This document shows, one piece after another, positions 1-5,437 of a DNA stretch of 16,742 bases (the stretch's first letter is position 1; each line of letters starts with the position of its first letter). The stretch spans positions 1-16,742 of the forward strand of contig JAMDBG010000175.1 in NCBI GenBank assembly GCA_023487865.1. Reading direction: 5' to 3'. Under the pieces are notes generated by a model. It made no database searches, was not told where the DNA came from, and worked only from the letters and a program-made list of their open reading frames with translations. This DNA comes from Deltaproteobacteria bacterium. Lineage in GTDB: Bacteria; Desulfobacterota; Syntrophia; Syntrophales; UBA5619. The translations under genes and the position numbers were made by a program.

Positions 1-44
1 AGCTTCAACTTTGTTGAGAGTCACTGGTTGCGGCACAATATGGA

Positions 45-119
45 GCCCTGCCTCCTTTGGGGGCAGGGCCTTGTCCCCCCTATGGGGGGATTGATCAAAG
101 CCGCACCCTATGGGTGCGG
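45..119. repeat. Three tandem tight hairpins
   Basis: Three perfect or near-perfect palindromes follow one another in 75 bp, each with a 3-nt loop. The first is 45-69: GCCCTGCC pairs with GGCAGGGC, the stem extends inward to about 11 bp, and the loop is TTT. The second is 74-90: TCCCCCC, loop TAT, GGGGGGA. The third is 101-119: CCGCACCC, loop TAT, GGGTGCGG. A small palindrome, TTGATCAA, sits at 91-98. None is followed by a T tract on either strand, so they do not look like ordinary intrinsic terminators. REP-like palindromes or the boundary of a mobile unit are possible. No gene was recognised in 1-166. Confidence 0.75.
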
Positions 120-131
120 ATATTTACACTA

Positions 132-169
132 TTGTCATGCTTGCCGCCCTGTGATAATCTGCAAGCATG
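132..169 (+). promoter_or_regulatory. Promoter and inverted operator pair of the small protein gene
   Basis: CATGCTTGC (136-144) and GCAAGCATG (161-169) form a perfect 9-bp inverted repeat with a 16-nt spacer. The right arm includes the ATG start codon at 167. Between the arms lies an extended -10 element, TGT-GATAAT (150-158), with a possible -35 TTGTCA (132-137) at 15-bp spacing. The predicted transcription start would fall at or just before the ATG. No Shine-Dalgarno sequence is visible, so a leaderless mRNA is plausible. The same TGCTTGC/GCAAGCA motif occurs in the P63C/transposase intergenic region at 1446-1525. Confidence 0.5.
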
Positions 170-400
170 AAAAAGGTAAAAGTAAAACACCCTGATTTCT
201 GCCAGCTCGCCGCCGCTATTGTCGAGGCGGCCACTGATGAAAGCGAACAGGTAGAGGATAGCGCAAAGAATCCCCAAGCCGTGGCCTCTGGTCGCCGTGG
301 AGGTAAAAAAGGCGGCAAGGCAAGGGCAAACAAGCTTACACCTGAGCAACGATCTGCGATTGCAAAGAAGGCAGCTCAGACGCGATGGAATAAAGATTAA
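167..400 (+). CDS. Small basic protein with GGKARA/KAA module
   Basis: This is a 77-residue protein of unknown function. The first half is mixed and partly acidic. The second half is strongly basic: GRRGGKKGGKARA at about residues 42-54, then a predicted helix with LTPEQR, IAKKAA and a final W at residue 74. This composition suggests nucleic-acid binding, although that is inference. The same 26-residue module starts at G11 in the neighbouring P63C protein, with 15 of 26 positions identical by eye. The gene converges on P63C, and the two stop codons overlap. The start was chosen because upstream signals place the promoter directly against this ATG. The low GC upstream and the shared operator motif point to an accessory origin. 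A random ORF is unlikely given the conserved module. Confidence 0.75.
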   Translation: MKKVKVKHPDFCQLAAAIVEAATDESEQVEDSAKNPQAVASGRRGGKKGGKARANKLTPEQRSAIAKKAAQTRWNKD

Positions 401-1443
401 ATCCCTTTCCCTGTATCTTCTTTAGCTTCATATTCCCCGAAAGGAAGCAACTGAGTATCTTTATATCTCGGATGAATCCTATCCAGTTTGTCTAAAAAGT
501 CATGATATTTTTCGCTTAGTTTCATGATAGTTATCACCGAAGCAAGATGCTCTCGTAACTTGGGATAGCCAATATCATTGGTTAATTTTCTAAATAGTTT
601 AGACTTTGGTCGCCCTTTAGAATTTTTCCCTATTTCTTTTTTAAGAGCATCCAAAACCCCCGGAGCTAACCGCCTATAAACAATGTCGTTAGTTAATATC
701 CCAAAATATAAAGGTCTTTGAACGGTATCCGTAGGATAAGAAAGCCCTCTTAATCTGAATAATTCTTGATAATATTCATCATCAAATGTTTTTATCCACG
801 GTTGTAATTCTTTTGCAATAAATGCCTCTAAAATTTTTGATAATTCAAGTCGAGCCTTGTCTCGTTCGTATCCGGTCGCCTCATCAACCAAGGCGATTAT
901 GCCTACTCGTGCAAAACCCCTAACCAGGATTTCACATTGTTTAGCGATATGTTCTTGTTGGTAATGAAGCTTCCCCTCTTTTCGTGCTTCTAAAACAGCA
1001 TCGCATATATCTGCCAAAATGGTGGCCTCGTATCCATATGCGATACTTCCAGAAGGTGTTTTAAATTTTATTGGGTTTATGATCATATCTCCCAAGTATT
1101 TAATTGCATATGGTTTAATAGCCTTTGTAGATAGAAATTTTTCTATTCGATCACCCACCCCTCGTCCGGCTGTTCCTTGTTTCATGTCCAGCGAAGTAAG
1201 CATTGCCCCTTGCATCAAAACCCGTTTCTTGTCTTCCAATACATAACAGGGTATTTCAATGCTACCAATTCTAAGAGGATGATCGGGAGAGCCATGTGTC
1301 GCCTTAAGTATCGCGTCAGATTCTTTTTCTAGTTGCCATTTTGCACGAGCAGCTTTTTGGGCTATTTCCTTTCTTCTTTCTGGTGAAAGGCTTTCTGCGC
1401 GTGCCCTACCGCCTATTGCTTTTCCTTTTATTTCACCGTCCAT
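397..1443 (-). CDS. P63C domain-containing protein
   Basis: This 348-residue protein is recognised as a member of the phage-related P63C family. The family signature lies in the C-terminal half: FIAKELQPWIKTF followed by YYQELFRLRGL at about residues 208-234, then YFGILTNDIVYRRLAPGVL and a helical KLTNDIGYPKLREHL segment at about 286-300. The molecular role of P63C proteins is not known. Residues 11-36 form the GG-R-ARA...SPERR..IA.KAA...W module, which is also found in the small protein encoded convergently at 167-400. The start has a good ribosome site, GGAGG at 1458-1454, 10 nt upstream. The coding sequence is AT-rich compared with the genes after 3400. It is divergent from the transposase, and the shared intergenic region carries four copies of an 8-bp operator-like motif. 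Confidence 0.8.
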   Translation of the reverse strand: MDGEIKGKAIGGRARAESLSPERRKEIAQKAARAKWQLEKESDAILKATHGSPDHPLRIGSIEIPCYVLEDKKRVLMQGAMLTSLDMKQGTAGRGVGDRIEKFLSTKAIKPYAIKYLGDMIINPIKFKTPSGSIAYGYEATILADICDAVLEARKEGKLHYQQEHIAKQCEILVRGFARVGIIALVDEATGYERDKARLELSKILEAFIAKELQPWIKTFDDEYYQELFRLRGLSYPTDTVQRPLYFGILTNDIVYRRLAPGVLDALKKEIGKNSKGRPKSKLFRKLTNDIGYPKLREHLASVITIMKLSEKYHDFLDKLDRIHPRYKDTQLLPFGEYEAKEDTGKGI

Positions 1444-1445
1444 TA

Positions 1446-1525
1446 TGCAAGCACCTCCATAGTATTTGCTTGCATAATAGCATATTTTTTGTATAATGCA
1501 AGCAAAAATAAAAATAATGCTTGCA
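1446..1525. promoter_or_regulatory. Array of four TGCAAGCA/TGCTTGCA boxes in two inverted pairs
   Basis: TGCAAGCA occurs at 1446-1453 and 1497-1504. Its reverse complement TGCTTGCA occurs at 1467-1474 and 1518-1525. Each pair has exactly 21 bp from box start to box start (two helical turns), and the pairs are 51 bp apart. In the first pair the identity extends to 12 bp per arm (ATTATGCAAGCA and TGCTTGCATAAT). A degenerate fifth copy, TGCTTGAG, is at 1563-1570 next to the transposase ribosome site. The boxes cover -35 elements of both divergent promoters and the ribosome site of the P63C gene, as expected for repressor or autoregulator operators. The protein that binds is not identified. Confidence 0.65.
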
Positions 1526-1548
1526 ATCTAGTTTTATTCATGTATAAT
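1470..1548 (+). promoter_or_regulatory. Two putative tandem promoters of the transposase gene
   Basis: The upstream candidate has -35 TTGCAT (1470-1475), 16 bp, and a perfect -10 TATAAT (1492-1497). The downstream candidate has -35 TTGCAA (1521-1526), 16 bp, and TATAAT (1543-1548). Both -35 hexamers are embedded in TGCTTGCA boxes. The upstream one lies face to face with, and overlaps, the P63C promoter on the other strand. The gene has a ribosome site, GAGGTGG, at 1568-1574, 4 to 7 nt before the ATG. Confidence 0.5.
1474..1501 (-). promoter_or_regulatory. Putative P63C gene promoter
   Basis: On the minus strand, a -35 TTGCAT (1501-1496) and an extended -10 TGC-TATTAT (hexamer at 1479-1474) are separated by 16 bp. 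The -35 lies inside one operator-like box, and the next box begins immediately after the -10. The predicted start site is near 1467, leaving a short leader with GGAGG at 1458-1454. Confidence 0.5.
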
Positions 1549-1578
1549 CAAATTAAACTTTATGCTTGAGGTGGAAAT

Positions 1579-2418
1579 ATGAACAAGCTAACTATCGAAA
1601 AAAGATCACACATTGTTCAATGCTTGGTTGAGGGCATGAGCATTAGAGCAACGGTGCGGATCACTGGCGCGGCTAAAAATACCGTCACGAAACTTGTCGT
1701 TGAACTTGGTTCAGCCTGCCGGGAATATCAAGACCGTGTGCTCGTCAATCTCCATTGCAAAAAAATTCAATGTGATGAGATCTGGTCGTTCTGTTATGCC
1801 AAGGAAAAGAACGTTCCCAAAGATCACAAGGGCGAATGGGGATATGGCGATGTTTATACCTGGACGGCGATTGATGCAGACACGAAACTAATCCCGGCCT
1901 TCCTTGTCGGTCGTCGTGATGCCGAATATGCGCGGGTGTTCATGCTTGATCTGGCGAGTAGGTTAAAGAATCGTGTTCAGCTTACGACTGACGGGCATAA
2001 AGCCTATTTGATGGCCGTAGATGAAGCCTTTGCTACCGACATTGATTATGCGATGCTCATTAAGACCTATGGCGCACCTGAATCAACGAAGGATCAAAGA
2101 CGATACAGCCCCGCCGAATGCACTGGAATAGATAAATTTCCCATTTGCGGAAATCCCGATAAGAAAGAAATTTCCACAAGCTACGTTGAACGGCAAAACC
2201 TCACCATGAGAATGTCAATGAGGCGATTAACAAGACTTACCAATGGTTTTAGTAAGAAGATTAAAAACCTTGAAGCGGCAATGGCGCTCTATTTTATGTA
2301 TTACAATTTCTGCCGAGTCCATCAGACTTTAAGAGTAACACCGGCAATGGAAGCGGGGATTGCAGATCGTGTATGGAGTATTGAAGACGTTGTGAGATTA
2401 ATTAAAAATAAACAATAA
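1579..2418 (+). CDS. IS1-like DDE transposase
   Basis: This 279-residue transposase is read as a full-length DDE recombinase of the IS1-like group. An N-terminal helix-turn-helix (about residues 5-40) is followed by the catalytic core. The candidate triad is D66 in CDEIW, D138 in TTDGHKAY and E204 in SYVERQN. A C-terminal YNFCRVHQTLRVTPAMEAG segment resembles the integrase-type tail of related transposases. Unlike the classical IS1 insA-insB arrangement, it is a single uninterrupted frame. The RBS-ATG combination is clear. The downstream membrane-protein gene starts converging only 4 bp after this stop, so there is no room for a terminal inverted repeat immediately behind it, and I found none. 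It may be an IS with a passenger gene, or a domesticated transposase. Confidence 0.85.
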   Translation: MNKLTIEKRSHIVQCLVEGMSIRATVRITGAAKNTVTKLVVELGSACREYQDRVLVNLHCKKIQCDEIWSFCYAKEKNVPKDHKGEWGYGDVYTWTAIDADTKLIPAFLVGRRDAEYARVFMLDLASRLKNRVQLTTDGHKAYLMAVDEAFATDIDYAMLIKTYGAPESTKDQRRYSPAECTGIDKFPICGNPDKKEISTSYVERQNLTMRMSMRRLTRLTNGFSKKIKNLEAAMALYFMYYNFCRVHQTLRVTPAMEAGIADRVWSIEDVVRLIKNKQ

Positions 2419-2422
2419 ATAT

Positions 2423-3100
2423 TTAGTTGGTTGTTATTTTGGGAATGAGCGATTTATCGGTAAGACGTAAACCACTTCTATCTCCCTCAAAAACACATCT
2501 ATATTGTTTGTCTGTATCATCCCAATAGAAAACAATAAATACGGTATATTCCCAAGAGGGTATATTTTCCCTATGGATTTTCTTTTTTTCTCCAGAAGCA
2601 AGTACACTAATATTTTTTTGAAGAGATCTTAATTTAGGTGTTTCGTTTTGAACGGCCATTTTTTGTTTGTTTTTTTCTGGATTAACCATCCTTGAAATTA
2701 TAATTCGCGATAGAGCTACACTGCTTTTGTTGTGAACATAAATATCATATGAATATTCATTAACATCAACCAGTTCTATGTCAATAAACGGAAACCTACT
2801 TGCTTGTGTTGTAGGTATTGGGGAAATATTTTCTTGTGTTTTAATTGGGGCAGGTAAAGGATTGTTTTGTGTGGGTTGCGATGCTACAAGTTTATTCTCT
2901 AGATGCTCTTCATTATATTTATCGACTGCCCTTATCCATAAGATAGATACAAAGATAGATACAAAGATGACAGTCACGCAAACGCATACGAGCCATCCAC
3001 GAAGAGGATGGGAGAGAAAAAACTTTCCATAAATCCACACTAACCAATCAACTGGATTCAAAAGTTTTCTCCATTTTAAATTACTGAGATTTACTCTCAT
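2423..3100 (-). CDS. Hypothetical single-pass membrane protein
   Basis: I do not recognise a family for this 225-residue protein. The N-terminus is basic and aromatic (NLKWRKLLNPVDWLVWIYGKFF). One strong membrane segment follows at about residues 35-57 (GWLVCVCVTVIFVSIFVSILW). A polar, proline- and threonine-rich linker spans about residues 66-105, and the C-terminal domain of about 120 residues has an alternating strand-like pattern (FIDIELVDVNEYSYDIYVHNKS). That pattern suggests an immunoglobulin-like or beta-sandwich fold on the far side of the membrane, which is inference only. An AGGGA ribosome site may precede the ATG by about 10 nt. The gene converges on the transposase and is AT-rich like it, so it is probably a passenger of the same accessory region. 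Confidence 0.6.
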   Translation of the reverse strand: MRVNLSNLKWRKLLNPVDWLVWIYGKFFLSHPLRGWLVCVCVTVIFVSIFVSILWIRAVDKYNEEHLENKLVASQPTQNNPLPAPIKTQENISPIPTTQASRFPFIDIELVDVNEYSYDIYVHNKSSVALSRIIISRMVNPEKNKQKMAVQNETPKLRSLQKNISVLASGEKKKIHRENIPSWEYTVFIVFYWDDTDKQYRCVFEGDRSGLRLTDKSLIPKITTN

Positions 3101-3125
3101 TATTTCGATTCCCTGTCAAATTTTA

Positions 3126-3377
3126 AATTTCAAACTGACCCATTATCTGATTCCGGTGGGCCTGGACACTATCGGCTCTGTGGTGTATGAAGACAAGTGG
3201 AAGCAGGTGACCCCGGAAAGCCCCGTGCCCGTCTGTAAGGGTGAGAAGCTTGGTCACTTTGCCTATGGCGGCTCCCTGGTCATTACGCTGATCGAGCAGG
3301 GCATCTCTTCCATTACGATTCCGCAAGGCCGGCAAATCGGTGTTTTTAAGCAGAAACAAACATCAACGTCCAAATGA
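3126..3377 (+). pseudogene. 5'-truncated phosphatidylserine decarboxylase-like gene
   Basis: The reading frame from about 3126 encodes the last ~83 residues of a phosphatidylserine-decarboxylase-related protein. The diagnostic part is a KGEKLGHFAYGGSLVITLIEQG segment, matching the family pattern of KG-x-E/D-LG-x-F-x-GGST followed by a hydrophobic strand. Homology seems to begin at about KLTHYLIPVGLDTIGSVV, with no start codon and no catalytic N-terminal part. A GTG at 3156 is open but unlikely to be a true start. The family cleavage site is usually GST; here it reads GGSL, so even the parent may have been atypical. In functional enzymes the cut Ser yields the pyruvoyl cofactor that converts phosphatidylserine to phosphatidylethanolamine. 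The upstream neighbour is AT-rich mobile DNA, which suggests truncation by insertion or rearrangement. Confidence 0.6.
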
Positions 3378-3457
3378 GGATGGGAAGTGAAGGCTTGTTA
3401 TAGGCTGGGGTCTGTCCCGGCATACCGATGAGATTTTTCAACAGGAGGGTATCTCTC

Positions 3458-4648
3458 GTGAACGGCATCCATCGAAGTTTGTTTGCAACACTTATCGCAT
3501 TCACCATTTTCTTCATCTCCGGGACCGCAACGGCTCAAACCTCTCTCGATTCCCTGCTCAATCCATATCTGGCCCGGTACGACCTGCCGGCCATCGCCGC
3601 AGCCGCAGTCAAGAATGGAAAGGTGATTGCAGCCGGCGCCGTGGGCACGCGCAGGATGGGCGCAACAATTCCGGTGACGATCCAAGACCGGTTCCATCTC
3701 GGCTCGGACACCAAGGCGATGACGGCCCTTTTGGCGGCGATCCTGGTGGAGGAAGGGAAACTTCGCTGGGATACAACCCTTAGCAAGACCTTTCCCGAGC
3801 TCGCTGAGAAGATGGATCCCGGAATGCGGCGCGTCACACTGGAGCAACTGCTGTCGCATACGAGTGGTATCCCGAGTGACACTGAAGAGATCTTCAAGGT
3901 TTACTTGGAAGCAATGTCTCAGGATGGAAACCTCGACGATTTGCGGTACTGGATCGTCCGGCAATGGAGTCAGCGTCCTCTGGAGTCCGATCCAGGCAAG
4001 AAATTCGCCTATTCGAACATGGGATATACCTGTATCGGTGCGATGATCGAGCGCATCGAGAAAAAGACGTGGGACGAGGTGATCACGGAGAGGATCTTCA
4101 TCCCTCTGAAATTAGAGACCGCCGGTCTCGGGCCGCAGTCTTCCCTGGGCAGGATCGATGCGCCTCTCGGGCATATCACGGTTGACGGCAAGGTGAAGGC
4201 GGTCCTGGCCGGCCCCAACGGCGACGGTCCCCCGATCATCGGCCCTGCCGGCATTGCGCACATGTCCATCCTCGATTTTGCCTATTGGGCAGGGTGGAAT
4301 GCCGGTGAGGGAAAGCGAAAGCCGGCCCTGATCAGGCCGGAGACGATGCGCAAACTCCACAAGCCGGTCATCTCGATGCCCGAAAGAAAGGATGCCGCGC
4401 CGGGTACGCCTCCGGGCGGACGATACGCCTTGGGGTGGGGCGAGCTGACCGTTGATTGGGCCCCCCAGCCCCTGCTCTATCACGGCGGCTCCAACAGTAT
4501 GAACCTGGCCCATATCTGGGTTGATGCAAAACGTGATTTCGCCATGGTCATCACTACCAACATCAGCGGACCCAAGGCGAACACGGCCTTCTTCGCCCTT
4601 GCGAAGGAGCTGTATGCGAAATTCGCGAAGAACAAGAAGCAGAAGTGA
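3458..4648 (+). CDS. Secreted serine beta-lactamase-like hydrolase
   Basis: This is a beta-lactamase/class C-like (PBP4-superfamily) serine hydrolase of about 396 residues. Numbering from the upstream ATG at 3428, the motifs are SDTK at 93-96 (nucleophile Ser and general base Lys), YSN at 195-197 and HGGS at 352-355, in the right order and spacing. I prefer the GTG at 3458, because AGGAGGG (3443-3449) lies 8 nt upstream. This start gives a typical signal peptide: basic NGIHRS, a hydrophobic core, then ATA before Q, with export to the periplasm. Family members include esterases, D-aminopeptidases, peptidoglycan DD-peptidases and true beta-lactamases, and the sequence alone does not decide the substrate. 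The gene stands alone, convergent with the S51 peptidase gene, so no operon partner helps. Confidence 0.88.
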   Translation: MNGIHRSLFATLIAFTIFFISGTATAQTSLDSLLNPYLARYDLPAIAAAAVKNGKVIAAGAVGTRRMGATIPVTIQDRFHLGSDTKAMTALLAAILVEEGKLRWDTTLSKTFPELAEKMDPGMRRVTLEQLLSHTSGIPSDTEEIFKVYLEAMSQDGNLDDLRYWIVRQWSQRPLESDPGKKFAYSNMGYTCIGAMIERIEKKTWDEVITERIFIPLKLETAGLGPQSSLGRIDAPLGHITVDGKVKAVLAGPNGDGPPIIGPAGIAHMSILDFAYWAGWNAGEGKRKPALIRPETMRKLHKPVISMPERKDAAPGTPPGGRYALGWGELTVDWAPQPLLYHGGSNSMNLAHIWVDAKRDFAMVITTNISGPKANTAFFALAKELYAKFAKNKKQK

Positions 4649-4720
4649 ACACGATCCGTTGGTGACGAAAGTTCAGAAGTCCAGCGATGTCCTTGCCGGC
4701 GGGCACCCCGGTGTCTTATT

Positions 4721-5422
4721 CTAAGACGGCGTCATGTCGGAAAGCCTTTTCACCTGACCGCCGTGACGGACGTATCGCTGGATGGCGCCTCCCAGGGCCT
4801 CCACAGAGCCGTCCGGCATGACCTTCAGGGCGGCCCCGGTGCCGATCCCGTATCCGATGAGCCCCTCTTTTTCGAGCCTCAAGAGCGCCTTGAGCTCTTC
4901 CCAGCCTCCCTCTTCATCATGGGTGTCACAGAGCAAAGGGGCGAGCCCCAGGCAGGGGAATACCTCAGCCGTCTGGTTGTCGTCCGGGTTTTGCCAGCGC
5001 ACCCATTTTCCGGCCAGCATGATGCTTCCGGCGGAAAGACCGAAGAAGGGCTTGCCTCCCCGATAAAGCCCGGCAAGGAAATTTACCATCCCTCTGTCCT
5101 TGAGGATCTGTATCCCGGCAGCCACATCCCCGCCGCTGAGGCACACCATATCCGATTCCTCTAAAATGGCCCTGGCTCCGGAGATGTCGGCATTGTCAGG
5201 GACGAGCAGGGCGTGCTTCACCTCGCCCGCCCCGTTTTCCCTGAAGATGTCCGCATAGCGATGGAAGAAATCCTTGTCGTCGCCGCTTGCCGCTCCCACA
5301 TAGCCTACCGACGGAGAGTCCTTGCCGGTTTCGCGAAAGGCCTGTCGGATCAACAGATCCGTTGCCCTGCGATCTGCGGACCTTCCCCCGGCAAGCAGAT
5401 ACACCGGTTTCATTTTTCTCAT
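4721..5422 (-). CDS. S51 family peptidase (cyanophycinase/peptidase E-like)
   Basis: This is a 233-residue class I glutamine-amidotransferase-like serine peptidase of family S51. The core is intact: an AGG at 11-13 near the first strand, SGGD at 96-99, and the nucleophile elbow GLSAGS at 128-133 with S130 as the probable catalytic residue. A DTHDEEGGW segment (166-174) holds H168, where family members carry the conserved D-x-H. Known S51 enzymes cleave Asp-X dipeptides or cyanophycin beta-Asp-Arg bonds. The usual GIDE-type loop reads GIGTGAAL here (192-199), so the specificity may differ. It has no signal peptide and is probably cytoplasmic. It starts 15 bp after the PaaK-like ligase gene, so the two are very likely co-transcribed. 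A small 6-bp hairpin (4713-4727) overlaps its stop but lacks a U tract. Confidence 0.82.
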   Translation of the reverse strand: MRKMKPVYLLAGGRSADRRATDLLIRQAFRETGKDSPSVGYVGAASGDDKDFFHRYADIFRENGAGEVKHALLVPDNADISGARAILEESDMVCLSGGDVAAGIQILKDRGMVNFLAGLYRGGKPFFGLSAGSIMLAGKWVRWQNPDDNQTAEVFPCLGLAPLLCDTHDEEGGWEELKALLRLEKEGLIGYGIGTGAALKVMPDGSVEALGGAIQRYVRHGGQVKRLSDMTPS

Positions 5423-5437
5423 CTGTCATCCGTCCTG

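Larger units (their letters stand above)
130..3125. mobile_element. Putative accessory/mobile unit (boundaries uncertain)
   Basis: The stretch from the small protein gene to the membrane-protein gene is AT-rich, contains a DDE transposase and a phage-associated P63C gene, and shares one operator-like motif across three promoters. Its right end abuts a 5'-truncated psd-like gene at about 3120-3135. The left end is undefined; the hairpin cluster at 45-119 is one candidate. No terminal inverted repeats or target duplication were identified by eye. Confidence 0.45.

Noticed and set aside
1..44. Possible minus-strand gene start or psd 5' fragment at the left edge
   Set aside because: A frame reading MPQPVTLNKVEA from a GTG near 36 is too short to judge, and the plus-strand frames show no psd-like motif.
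45..119. Intrinsic transcription terminators
   Set aside because: The hairpins are strong, but no T tract follows any of them on either strand.
1446..1525. Short CRISPR-like array
   Set aside because: The repeats are 8-12 bp, alternate in orientation and overlap promoter elements, unlike CRISPR repeats.
1500..3125. Terminal inverted repeats and target duplication of an IS
   Set aside because: I compared the flanks of the transposase and the right junction by eye and found no matching ends. The TGCTTGCA boxes occur only upstream of genes, not at both ends.
3428..3457. Upstream ATG for the serine hydrolase
   Set aside because: The ribosome site AGGAGGG lies inside this extension and points to the GTG at 3458, which also gives a normal signal peptide.
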